Shown here: one piece after another, positions 48,818 through 59,939 of the stretch
Numbering within the stretch: position 1 is the first letter of the stretch
How the letters are laid out: each line of letters opens with the position of its first letter
Assembly: GCA_038087015.1 (NCBI GenBank)
Contig: JASBNA010000001.1
Location: 186,001 to 250,000 of the forward strand
Reading direction: 5' to 3'
Origin: Cerrena zonata
Taxonomy: Eukaryota > Basidiomycota > Agaricomycetes > Polyporales > Cerrenaceae
Length of the DNA: 64,000 bases
Position numbers and translations under genes: made by a program
The notes under the pieces: model-generated
Databases searched by the model: none
Told to the model about the DNA's origin: nothing
What the model saw: only the letters and a program-made list of their open reading frames with translations

Positions 48818-50303
48818 TTAGTGCTTCTTGCCAGAGATCGCCTTCAAAACCTCTGGTTTCTTCTGGACTTCGTCGAACCGTCGAACGATCACCTCGCACT
48901 TGGTCGTTTTGCAAATATGTTTAGACTGTTTCTTGACTTCGTCTGAGAACAGCGTCAACCCAGAAGCACGCTCGACCGCTTCAACTGTAACGAGGCATCA
49001 GATTGTGTAATTTGAGATTTAGGTTGCGATTAAATACATACTAGGCATGATATAGTTTTGAAGCTTTGCTTCATCCGGAATTGGGGCGTTCGGTAGAACG
49101 AATGCACCTGTAGATATTTCAGGGAATATCAGGAGTCTCAGGAGACGAGGGTTTTGTTGTCAACACGACTTTTGCAAAGTGGGTTGGTACAGAGACGTTT
49201 GGAGGAGATCCAATGACCTCATGATGCTAACATAATTATCCCCATTCAATATGTCAACGATGAATGTGAGCAAATGGATATAGTTGCTACTTACAACTCG
49301 CCATTTCCCATCCTGTATCGAGCTTGGGAAGGTACAAAGGGATTGTGAAGACATATACGTCTTTGAAGGAACCCGTTAGGCGGCGACACCAATCCTCAAC
49401 ATATGCCCAATCTACCAAGAAGATGTAGGTTTAGTATATCTAAATAAATAGAATGAATGTACAATGCCTATTGAAACCGACACCGACTTGAGGAGCAATG
49501 TTCGACAACAGGAAAGTCTCATTCATAGCATCCTGAACAGATTTATGAAGTCAATGAAGGAAGATTACAGGCAAGGAGACATACCTGTGACATTTTGGCA
49601 TCAGCAGCAGGAACCCTGGTGTGACGCATTAACTACAGATACTGTGAAGAAATATGAATGGAATTACATGTGTCCACGATCATAGCCACTCCTAAGGTAG
49701 TCAGAGAGTTTCGCGCGGAAGGGGGTCGGGATAGATTTGTCCTCAGTAAATAATGACTTCGTGCGATCACCAGTCTCACCCTCTTCAGGCGGAGCTTCGA
49801 CAAGAGATTTTCCAAGAGCGGCAAGAGTAAGATGTTCTGCGGTCTGACATAGCTTGTAAGTCACTGTAGACGAATGAATGTTGCATTTCTAGTTACCCAG
49901 GCTGGGTGTCGAAGACGACGGTCATATCCAGAGACGTATGCGCTTCTGACGAGTACGTCGGCAATTGGTCCTAGTTATACCAGGTCAGAATACGCAGTAT
50001 CCGTGAATCTTCATACTCACCAGGGTTTCCATACCTCAATACAGCATTGTCAACCTGTGTAAGAGCATCTTGGGATACCGTGACCTGGCCTGTACGACTC
50101 TCAACTTCAAGTATAGGAGCAGGTGCTTTGACCACAGGTGTTGTTGGCTTGACCGTAACGGCAGGTGCGGGGACTTTCGCAGCCTGAGGTGGCGGAGGAG
50201 GAGGAATTACTTTGCGCCTGCTAGTGACCGTAGCTGCCACTCCTCCACCAACCAGTGCTCCGACCGCAAAGCATGCGGCATGAACAATGGTTGAACTGGG
50301 CAT
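48818..50303 (-). CDS. NUC1: Mitochondrial nuclease NUC1 (endonuclease G family)
   Basis: About 340 residues in eight or so exons. The N-terminal MPSSTIVHAACFAVGALVGG is a membrane or targeting segment, followed by a Pro/Ala-rich linker (VIPPPPPPQAAKVPAPAV). The nuclease domain of the DNA/RNA non-specific (HNH-like beta-beta-alpha metal) type follows: AVLRYGNPGP, YVSGYDRRLRHPAWT, the catalytic SGYDRGHMVPAADAKMSQ with the metal-binding His and Asp, then ETFLLSNIAPQ and VFTIPLYLPKL. The C terminus ends VLKAISGKKH. In yeast Nuc1 resides in mitochondria and acts in mtDNA recombination and cell death. Neighbours IMP4 and ALG8 lie in the same orientation but look unrelated in function. Confidence 0.92.
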
Positions 50304-50492
50304 GATGTCACTTTCCTGGTTTAATGTTTAAGTTCAAGCTCACTCAATTATTGACCATATTTCAAGGCGTCTATACCCGATCGTGTTTGGTTTCTTGTTT
50401 AGGGAACTGTAGTAGTTGCTCATTTCAGTGGACCATCACCATCTCGAAGTAAAATATCACATTATAGAAGTATTGCATCTATATCTACCCTC

Positions 50493-52776
50493 TTAAGTCC
50501 AGACCATGCCTTCGCTTTGTTTTAAGTAGAGAACAGATAACCGAATGAAGGCCCATACCAACCCAACAGCACAGTAAATACTTGTCAACATCAACGGAAG
50601 GAATTCCAGGTTTGATGCTGGTCCAGCATCCGCAGGAGTTTCGGGTGATTCCAGAGTGGTGCCATTGGTTCGAATGTCTGCTGGAGCAGAAGACCGACTA
50701 GCCCATATCGGGAATAAGGTCGTGAACAATTGCAGCGCAGCAAATCCTGCGATGTATGCCTTTTCCAGAGTATCGATGATCACGAATGGTAGGGATTTGG
50801 GGAATCTGGGTGAAACCATGAGAGATTTACGGAGGATTTATGGCTTTAATACTTACTCGTACACCTTCTTCTGCAGAGGTCCGAATATCAAAGCACCCCA
50901 TAATACAGAGTAGATGACCTTGACGAGAGTTTCTGTAGAATACGTGATTAGAAAATACAAGAGCTATGGATAAGGACAACTTACCAGCTGGCGTGAACAA
51001 TAACGGGAACAGCGAAAAAATGCCGGACACGGAAGCGATCATAAAGGTACGGAAGAAGGCCTGGTTTTCGCCTGCCAACAAACTTTGCAATAACCATTGT
51101 TTAGTGTTGGCTGATGTTTATATGGGGAAATTCATACCTCAGAGGTACCAAGACGAGCAGAATCGCCTTCTCATGAACATGCCATCCGAACATGAATGAT
51201 GTATATCCGCACAATGTCAGGGCAGTAACGAAAGATTTGTAACTTGGAAGGCGCCATAGTTTCACCAAGAAGATCTATATAATTTTAAATGAGGTCACAT
51301 AGGTAATAGATAATTGGGTAACTTACCGCTTGGAATGCGATAGTGATGATGAAGGTATGTATCGGTTTGATGTTTGGAATGACTGCGAAGACAGTGTCCC
51401 CTACTAAGCCGCGGGACGTGGAGGCAACGCCTGCTTCATGAATAGCAAGTCCGATGTTCAATCGTTGTGCGACTACAGAAGTTAAATTAGTATCAACTCT
51501 GAATGCCATCCTAGTAACCGAACAGACCTTTAAGCAGGACTCTATCTGCAAAGGTTACCAGTGCCCAGACATTCGGAGCCCAGTATGCATGATTTAGACC
51601 ACGGGTGAATGGGAAAAGTCGGCTGAGAAGCTGCGGCAGCTGACCCATCAAGACAAATGGTCCTAAGGATGCGAGGAAGACAATGATCACAGCATTCGCC
51701 AGAGAAAGGAATTTCGTTGGTTGGAGTGCACCAGTCGGAGAGAGGCAGAATGAGCGCAAGAGGTAAATGAAGTATGCAGGTGCAAGATACATATAGATAT
51801 GTTTGAAATTGAGCAGTACGGCGAACAAGAAGCCACTTGCTAGTTTGTTGCCCTAGTTTGAAGCCAAATCAATTTAAATTCTGTCGGTGACAATTCCAAC
51901 TTACATTTCGTGCCATGAGAATAGACCATAGAAGGATTCCAAACATGAATCCATTATATTGGAAGTGTATATGGTCCACGATGAGGAATCCGGGATGTAA
52001 AAAGAGGGAGACAGATATAATCCTCTGTAGACTTCGGTCGACCGCTCCCTTAATGAATCTAGCATAGAATCGTAAGCATATGAGATTCCTTCTTAGAGAT
52101 ACGGTCTCACCTCTGAAGAACTATCCCCAATACCAGTTCTGTCAGAATGACTGTGGTACGTTGATACGCCACGACAGACCATGCACTATAATTTAGGTTC
52201 TGAAGGTCCACAATATTCGGGTCTATGAAGGATGCTGGTATCGAGAGAAGCTTCTCAAAGTATGCGAAGAAAGGTGGGTAGTCGAGTGCTAAGAGCTAGA
52301 AGTTTCGGATATAGCAATAGAGAGGAATTAATGAACGTACTCCACTCCGACGTAGTCTAGATAAGTCGAACCTATAAGTTATGTGACCATCCTTTCCTTT
52401 CCTCATATTACACTCACATCGTAGTACCATTTCGATATGGGTAATGAGTGGGTGATAGCTAGCCAGTTCCGATGCACCTCGAAGTCCGTTGAACGACTAA
52501 ATATAGTTTATTTGGTATCTAATGTGCATAATATATATGAATTGCAGGGACATACTAAGCAGGAAACAGCAACAGTTTGAAACATGTTGATAGTAGTAGG
52601 ATATCCCAATCCGCTGAAGCAACATCGTGCTGAAACAATGACTTCCAGCGCGGAAGAGACGAAGGGGGAGATGAAGGGATCACGTCATCCTGCTTTAATG
52701 TAGACTCCTTCTTCTCTGGAAAAGGTTCCACTGAGCCTGACGGGGTAGAAGTCCGTACTGGCGACTTCGACGACAT
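50493..52776 (-). CDS. ALG8: ER glucosyltransferase ALG8
   Basis: A polytopic ER protein (about 570-590 residues) that adds the second glucose to the dolichol-linked N-glycan precursor, using dolichyl-phosphate-glucose. The catalytic N-terminal loop is clear: [48 protein letters not shown]. Further family blocks are [59 protein letters not shown], and [20 protein letters not shown]. About ten hydrophobic segments follow. The Asp in [19 protein letters not shown] is the expected catalytic residue. A Ser/Pro-rich cytosolic N terminus ([16 protein letters not shown]) precedes the first membrane segment. HIHFQYN and the TDFEVHRNW variant distinguish it from ALG6. Confidence 0.93.
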
Positions 52777-53121
52777 CGGAATGCAGGTCCTCTGGTGTTC
52801 GGGAAAGATCTAAAGCCAAGACCTCGTCGAGGAAACCAGCCTCTCTTGCACCTCAGAGAGTGTAGACGGTGACAGATCGCCAGAAGGAAGCGTCAAGAAG
52901 GGAAACAGTAACGGAACGGAATAAGGAGATGAATGTGCTTCAAGAGACCAATGTCATCAGCCACGCATTTAGCGTTTACAGTGATCGGTGCACGTGGACG
53001 ATCTACGTGTGGACTCGGACGCGTCTTCGATGCGCTCATAGTTGTTTGCAATTGGAACTTGGGGGTCTCCTACCATCTATCCACTCCAACTTCACCCATA
53101 GGCACAGAGTTGCTTGGAATC

Positions 53122-53522
53122 ATGAGTGCACAGGCAGCAGTATCAAAACAAACCGAACAAGCAGCCTATAACGGGTGGGTGGTTCAACAATATCCTGTCT
53201 TCAAGTCAACTTACGCTTCGATCATATTATTCTAGTGGTGTCTTGGCCAAATTGCTCATCTTCAGCTTCAGTCTAGCTGTCGTACCCCTCACATCATATT
53301 TCTTGTCAGAAAAATATATTTGGAATGGTATGTTACGTTTATAAATATAGTTACGAACGTCGCCTAATTTATGATACAGGCAACTCAACATTTGCTGCCA
53401 TTACCGCCATTGTAGCAGCCAACATCGTTCTAGTTCTGTACATCATAATCTCTGTCCTTGAAGACAAATCAGCTACGTCGCAACCACCCTCATCGACTAC
53501 AGAGAACAAGAAGACTCAGTAA
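53122..53522 (+). CDS. VMA21: V-ATPase assembly integral membrane protein VMA21
   Basis: Three short exons give about 95 residues. MSAQAAVSKQTEQAAYN precedes two membrane hairpin segments: VLAKLLIFSFSLAVVPLTSY and TFAAITAIVAANIVLVLYII. The region between reads FLSEKYIWNGNS. The tail ends NKKTQ, which fits a C-terminal dilysine (KKxx) ER-retrieval signal. VMA21 chaperones assembly of the V-ATPase membrane sector in the ER. Length and the SYFLS motif match the family well. The stop is convergent with the following ribonucleotide reductase gene. Confidence 0.92.
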
Positions 53523-53749
53523 TTACTGCGGTCTACATAATGCTTATATACCCTTAAATGCATATCTATACTTTGTACTCGCTCACTGTTCACGCTTTCG
53601 ATAATGTGATAATACAATCTTTTGGTTGATTATTAGGGTATTAATTACAAATGATAATACAAGTCCGCCGAATGAATAATGATAGATCTAACGAAACAAT
53701 GAAAACATATATGCACCATGCATGATGATCGAAGATAGGATGAAAGTGT

Positions 53750-55226
53750 TTAGAAGTCTTCCTCAAGAGAGCTAAGAATTAGAAGTCAGTCATCGTGTCC
53801 GTTCCGCAGCTTTTAGTAGATAGGACTCACAATAGTCTCGAGTTGGTAGGTTCTGACTTCGAATCATGGGAGGTATTGATACCAGCCTTGGAGTAGTCAG
53901 ATACTCGCTTCTCAAAGAAGTTAGTCTTGCCCTGAAGCGAGATCATGTCCATGAAGTCGAAGGGGTTGGAAACGTTGTAGACCTTGGGGCTACCGAGGGC
54001 GACCAGGAGACGATCAGCGACGAACTCGATGTATTGGTTCATCAAAATAGAGTTCATGCCAATGAGGGCGCAAGGCAAAGCATCTAAATCATGAAAAAAG
54101 GATTAGAAATGTTTGGCATCATACCTAGCGAGAACTTACCAGTCAGGAACTCTTGTTCAATAGCGACAGCCTCAGTAATGATCCTCTTGACGACGTCAGG
54201 GTGGGGACGTCTCTTCATGTGACTGAAGAGCAAGCAAGCGAAGTCGGTGTGCATACCCTCATCACGGCTGATCAACTCGTTGGAGAAGGTCAAGCCAGGC
54301 ATGAGACCACGCTTCTTGAGCCAGAAGATGGAGGCGAAAGAACCAGAGAAAAAGATACCCTCGACCGCAGCGAAGGCGACGAGACGTTCTGAGAAAGCCG
54401 ACTGTTTGTCACCGATCCATCGGAGAGCCCAGTCAGCCTTCTTCTTGATACAAGGAATAGTTTCAACGGCATCGAAGAGATGTTCACGTTGAACGGGATC
54501 TTTAATGTATGTGTCAATGAGAAGGGAGTAGGTTTCGGAGTGGATGTTCTCCATCATAATTTGGAAACCGTAGAAGCACCGAGCCTCCGCGGCTTGGACC
54601 TCATTGGAGAATCGCTCAACAAGGTTCTCGTTGACGATACCATCAGAAGCAGCGAAGAAGGCGAGGACGTGTGAGATGAAATGACGCTCGTTATCGTTGA
54701 GACGGTTTTGCCAATCATGAAGATCCTTGGAGAGATCCATCTCCTCGGCAGTCCAGAAGGAGGCTTCAGCCTTCTTGTACATCTGCCAGATTTCGTGGTA
54801 TTGGATGGGGAAGAGAACGAAGCGACGCTTGGATTCGATCAAGAGAGGTTCTTGGTCTAGACATAGAGGTGAGCAAGGATATCTATACTGAACTAGCAGT
54901 CGAGTGTACCTTCAGTGAGATGAATGTCGCCAACCCATCGTTTCTTCAACTCTTCCTCAGACGCAGGTGCAAAAGGATCTTCGTCAGAGGACGAGGGAGA
55001 GACTGATCGCATCTTATCGTCGATGAGTTGAATGGGTTCAATCTTGGCCTTCTTGGAAGGCGAAAGAGAAAGGCCATCAAGGGCAGCAGCCGCCTTGGTG
55101 AAGGTTAAGAAAAGTCACAATCGAAAATGTTAAGTATAGACCTACCCGTTTGGAAGGAGTTTTATTGGGAGTAGTAGGCAAGGGAGAGGCCATACGAGGA
55201 GGAGTCATGGTACCAGAGAGAGTCAT
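53750..55226 (-). CDS. Ribonucleotide reductase small subunit, copy A (RNR2-type)
   Basis: About 410 residues in five exons. The enzyme turns ribonucleoside diphosphates to deoxy forms for DNA synthesis; this subunit holds the di-iron tyrosyl radical. The N-terminal [16 protein letters not shown] and [19 protein letters not shown] lead into the core: [15 protein letters not shown] (first Asp ligand), [20 protein letters not shown] (Glu/His ligands), [20 protein letters not shown] (radical Tyr and Glu/His), [19 protein letters not shown] (Glu and His). The C-terminal tail NSRLFSLEEDF is the peptide that binds the large subunit. All ligands are present, so it should be active. The upstream region carries a strong cluster of cell-cycle boxes. 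The gene is head-to-head with a paralogue. Confidence 0.96.
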
Positions 55227-56264
55227 GGTAGAAAAGATGTATTATTGAGAAGTCGAAAAGGCTTCTGAGTGTGCAGGAGGATGTGCGAGCGCGAGGGAAC
55301 ATCGCTAAAGACGAGGGTCCTTAAATACTAGCGAGACGCGTCGACGCGTTCCATTAAGTGATTGACGGTAAACATTCAACGCGACGCGTTTGTTATGCCC
55401 TGTTAACGCGAAAGATTGATTCACGCGTATCTTATCAGCCGATAACAACAAGCGCCCGTTGATCTATCACCTTTGCGGTCCTCCCAATCATCTGAATCTT
55501 TCGACTGCGACTCTCGGACCACCGAGACTTCTCCTGTATTTGATCTTTATTCTGGCCTGGTTTGTGTGGATTGCTCGCGGCTTGAATGTCTGAATTCTGT
55601 AATATCCTTCCCGGTGGCGCTTTACTGCGGGCATTGAGTCTGACACTGCAATCATAGCTTTCGTGGTTCGATAACCATGATGGAGTCGCAAGAGACCCTC
55701 CGGTCGACGTGGTTTGATGAGCATACATTCTCCCATCTATGTGACCATATCCCACAGGTTATGATTCAGGTTGATTCACAACATGCTACCGACAAGAACA
55801 AGCGAGGCAAACAAGCAACAGTTCCTAGGCGTCCCATCTTCTGCCTTACACGATGACTTCTTCTACTCATGCTGACAGACCCCAATTGTTTTGGACCACT
55901 TCCGAGTCATCTGCATCAACGTACGAGAAAACGCTGTCTTAAATTGGGAATTCTTCTTGTTCTTCACCGACACCTTGGCGACTTCCTCTCTCGATTTGGC
56001 CATGACTTCATCCTCCTCGGCGGCAGCTGCTGACAATCCTCTTCGGCATGTCACGTTTCTCAGTCGCGTCCCCTGACAAAGCTGGGGAGGGTGCGGGTCC
56101 GCTCAACGCGACTCATTCCCCCTTGCGTCTCTTCCGAAATATTTACTACCCCAAGCTAAGACTGTGGGGGCTTCCAGTTTCATTCCATCCCCGACTCGGA
56201 CTTGTGCCCAGCCAGTACTCATACACTCGCACTCGAAGTTCTATAGACTTTTCTTCTCGTCAAT
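55227..56264. other. Intergenic region between two head-to-head ribonucleotide reductase genes
   Basis: A 1,038-base gap between the starts of copy A and copy B. The part nearest copy A is AT-rich with a cluster of ACGCGT boxes (annotated separately). A leftward open frame at 55435-55755 has no recognisable motif and lies across that promoter side, so it is not called. The part nearest copy B has one ACGCGA (56106-56111) and no ACGCGT. Confidence 0.6.
55336..55428 (-). promoter_or_regulatory. Cluster of MluI cell-cycle boxes upstream of ribonucleotide reductase copy A
   Basis: Four exact ACGCGT sites occur at 55336-55341, 55344-55349, 55384-55389 and 55423-55428. A CGCGAAA (SCB-like) site lies at 55407-55413. 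They sit about 110-200 bases from the copy A start, with a TTAAATA-like stretch (55321-55327) between. ACGCGT is the binding site of the fungal MBF (Mbp1-Swi6 type) factor that drives G1/S genes, and RNR genes are classic targets. Four in under 100 bases is far above chance. Binding is inferred, not shown. Confidence 0.8.
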
Positions 56265-57659
56265 ATGGTTCAAGCTAGTGACTTTTATGAGATCATCGCT
56301 TCTTCAAACGAGTTTTGCTCTGACTGTGCTGGCCCTGGTCCATGCCCGAAAACCAGCTTCAATACAGACAGTTGGCTGAAGAGTCTGGCAGCTTCTGATC
56401 GATTTGTCGGAGAAGTAGATCTTCCGGAAGGTGTGTATACTTGTATAACAATGTCTTGGTATTTGTGTAACATTATATGGCCGTGAAATAGACCAAGAAC
56501 CTCTTTTGCAGGAGTCGAAGCGACGATTCGTTCTGTTTCCCATTCAATATCCTGAGGTAAGACCGATCAGGAGTCTCCTTTTCATCACGCCGGTGCTCAT
56601 GCGAAATCTCCTGTAGATATGGAAAATGTACAAAACTGCTGAAGCTTGCTTCTGGACAGCAGAAGAAATTGACCTTTCGCATGACCTACTGGACTGGACA
56701 ACCCGCCTCTCCAAAGACGAACGGTATTTCATCTCACATGTCCTTGCTTTCTTCGCCAGCTCGGACGGAATCGTCAACGAAAATCTTGTCGAGCGATTTT
56801 CCAACGAGGTCCAACTTGCCGAAGCAAGATGTTTTTACGGTTTCCAAATCATGACCGAGAACATCCACGCAGAGACGTATAGTCTCCTCATTGATGCCTA
56901 CATCAAGGACTCCAACGAGCGAGAGCACCTTTTCGATGCCTATCGAGACGATCCCCTGTATCAAGAAGAAAGCAGACTGGGCCCTTCGGTGGATATCAGA
57001 CAAGGAATCCACTTTCGGGGAACGTTTAGTCGCCTTTGCAGCGGTCGAAGGGATATTCTTCTCTGGGTGTTTCGCAGCCATTTTCTGGCTACGAAAGCGC
57101 GGGCTCATGCCCGGCTTGACATATTCCAATGAGCTTATAAGCCGTGACGAGGGCCTCCATACTGATTTTGCTTGTCTGTTGGCCCGTCATCTGAAACGCC
57201 GCCCACATCCTCAGGTTATCTTGAGGATCATCACTGAGGCTGTAAAGATTGAACAGGAATTCTTATCGGGTATGTTCACCGTCATGTTCCAAATATATAT
57301 ATTTCGTATACTTACGTCCTCCCTTTTTAGATGCGTTGCCTGTCGGCCTCATCGGTATGAACGCTGCGTTAATGCGCCAATATATCGAGTTTGTCGCAGA
57401 CCACTTGCTCCAATCCCTTGGGTGCCCGAAACATTATAATTCGAGTAACCCGTTCGAATGGATGGATATGATTTCGATGCAGGGCAAGGCGAACTTCTTT
57501 GAGAGGCGAGTTGCTGAGTATTCGAAAGCCCATTTGTCTCGAACAGGAACACCTGTAGATTCGGGAACTCCGTCAAGAAATTTGTGAGTGCTAATGTCTC
57601 TCCTCCTAGTCGAAGTATATCTGATAGTCGGGGATAGTACACTTAGCGAAGACTTTTAA
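56265..57659 (+). CDS. Ribonucleotide reductase small subunit, copy B, with one frame break
   Basis: About 380 residues in six exons if one extra base is set aside. It starts [20 protein letters not shown] and runs through a Cys/Pro patch ([12 protein letters not shown]) to VDLPEDQEPLL, the same block that begins the core of copy A. The core retains all expected iron ligands and the radical Tyr: [74 protein letters not shown]. The C terminus NFEDF fits the large-subunit-binding tail. The frame breaks at 56941, where an extra T after REHLFDA must be dropped to reach [13 protein letters not shown]. Introns after LPE, after EFLS and before the last F match copy A in place and phase; one further intron is unique. 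The last ~85 bases hold the short final intron and exon. Confidence 0.85.
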
Positions 57660-58073
57660 CTTTTTTTTTGGCTTCCTTATACATTCGTTTAATATCTTTC
57701 GGTGTTTGCATTTCACTATCTTATCCACCGTGTACTCTTAGCCCACACCACTCCGGACTGTCGTGTGTTTATAGCACTACCTCTACAATACATGTACAAT
57801 ACAGCAGAACGTCCCATAATGCGCAAGACGTGTCTTACTTCTTGGCAATGTGCACGACTAAACGGACAGAAGGGTTTAGTGACGTAGCCCATAACGAGAG
57901 GAAGGACGCAAACGTACCATCTTCATCCTCTAGAATATGGTCTAGACCGACTTTCTGCCCTCTAGCATGTTTCGCACTAGAACCCCACACAATAGAACTA
58001 CACACACATCCATCAGTAAAACGTTACTTAGATACCCGGGCATAGCGGCTCAAACGAGCTAGAAGACCACTCA
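57660..58073. other. Convergent intergenic region with a T tract
   Basis: A 414-base gap between two convergent gene ends. A run of T (about 57660-57668) follows the stop of copy B and could assist 3' end formation. No gene is recognised. Confidence 0.45.
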
Positions 58074-59528
58074 CTATTTCAATTGCTTTGCAATTTCTTT
58101 GTGAATCGCGTTACAGAAATCTTCCACCGAGGACTTTCCTTTCCGCAGCACGACAGGGGCAGAGTAATCTGGTGCGAGACCTCGTGGTTTCGTGTATACT
58201 CGCACGAGGTTGAGGGTCCGCCACATCATGTCGATGAGTTCGTCGATGTTGAGCCATTCTTTGGAGGAGATTGGGCAGCTGTGGGGGATTTTGTATAGCA
58301 GGTCAAGTTCTTCGATTGAGATAGCATCAATCTAGAAGGATCCTCTTCGTGTTAGTATTATGATTTTATAATTTGAAATAGTGTGCAACGTACCTTGTTG
58401 AGAACGTAGATTGCTGGTATGTATACACGGTTTCCTTCAATAACATCGACAAGATCGTCTGCCGTAGCACCCGGATGCCGAATTGCAACATCAGCATTGT
58501 TAATTTTGTATTCACTCAGGATGGCTTTGATTTCATCTTGGTCGATATTTGTCAAAGGCACGGTGTTAGTGATAGCAATTCCGCCCTTGTCCTTCTTGCG
58601 GACAGTGATATTTGGTGGTTTCTTGTTCAGTCGAATTCCAAAGCCTTCAAGTTCTTGCTCGATAATCTTCTTGTCACCCAGTGGTTTGAGAACATCGAGG
58701 ACGATGAAAATTAGATGACATGTTCGTGCAACTGTGGGAAGTGAGAATGAGGTATGACATCATACGTAAATTTTGCGTACCAGCAATGACTGAAAACAAA
58801 CCAATGGATTAGTGACGACTCTGCAGGATAGCAAGAAATGCTGCGTACCTTGACGACCTCGACCTCGACCATCATTGGCACCCTCGATGATACCGGCTAA
58901 ATAAAAAATGTCATAACACTGCCCGCTGCCAAAAATATATCAAACGCACGAAGATCAAGGATTTGTATCGGTGCACCATGCACCTTTACTGTTCCAGGGA
59001 CTGTTGTAAGTGTTGTAAAATCAATCTCGGACGCCTCCGAGTGGGTGCCCGTCAATTTTGACATTAGCGTCGACTGATCGTTGCGTATACCGAGGATTGA
59101 GTGAAAGTTGAATACACTGCAAACGTCCCACATACCTTGCCCACTGAAGGGAAGCCCACGAATCCCACCGATGCTATACCTGTTCTTGCAACATCGAAGC
59201 CAAGGCCTCCGCCGCCTCCACCTCCGCCTGAGGGACTGATCAGCTCACGGCGGAGCTTAGCGAGCTTGGCTTTGAGCTGGCCCAAATGGTAGCTCGTGGC
59301 CTTGTTCTTTTGCGCTGGATGTTATGGCTAGTCAAGACAGATGTCAAGGTGTGGGACAGAGAACATACTCCTGGCCTGCAGCCTACGGTGAATACGGTTG
59401 GACGCCGGTGTGCGATCGAAGACTTACCATCTCATCTTCGATTTCCTGAGCATCGTATGCAAGTAAGCAAGGGCTATAGTGTGAAAAGTGAGACAATAAC
59501 CGACCTTTATCTTCTGAACGGTCGTCAT
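58074..59528 (-). CDS. RBG1: Developmentally regulated GTP-binding protein 1 (DRG1/Rbg1)
   Basis: About 365 residues in eight or so exons. The start [20 protein letters not shown] and [18 protein letters not shown] are typical. A run of eight Gly ([17 protein letters not shown]) precedes the G domain: G1 [18 protein letters not shown] (split by an intron after K), G2 [10 protein letters not shown]3 [20 protein letters not shown]4 [14 protein letters not shown]5 [14 protein letters not shown]-terminal TGS domain ends [20 protein letters not shown]1/Rbg1 is a ribosome-associated GTPase that supports translation and partners with Dfrp1/Tma46. Intron inside G1 and all five G motifs are present. 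It is divergent from the K+ transporter gene. Confidence 0.95.
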
Positions 59529-59939
59529 TCTTGCAGGCTGTGGGGGGGTCAGTGATGGCTATTGTGGCTAAAGACAATGCAGCGGAACAGAAATAACTTT
59601 AAGGGAGTAGGCGCCGGGAAATGCTGATAGCAACAAGAGAAAGAGGCGCCGGACGCGGTTTCCCTCTTCCACTCGCTTGTGTGCTCGTCTCGTTTCAACT
59701 CGTCGCTGCCAGCCTCTCCCCGCGGTGCATTGGCCCTCCTCACCGCCCACTCTGGCTCTCATCAGGCTGTAGCTTGTAGCTTCGTCGCTCACCCTCATTC
59801 ACCCTGTCATTCGCTCTTTGCCCATAGCTTCCCAGCTGGCTGGCCAGGACTAAGCCCCCTTCTGTCCTTCCAAGTCCCGCTCATTTCACACCCGACACCC
59901 TGATCCTAGCCCCTCTCGTACCCAGCATACTCACTCACA
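59529..59939. other. Divergent promoter region, DRG1 / potassium transporter
   Basis: A 411-base gap between divergent starts. It is CT-rich toward the right-hand gene and contains one inverted CCAAT (ATTGG at 59729-59733). No other element is recognised. Confidence 0.4.

Noticed and set aside
55435..55755. Leftward 106-codon open frame between the two ribonucleotide reductase genes
   Set aside because: No recognisable motif or exon structure, and it starts in and spans the promoter area of copy A.
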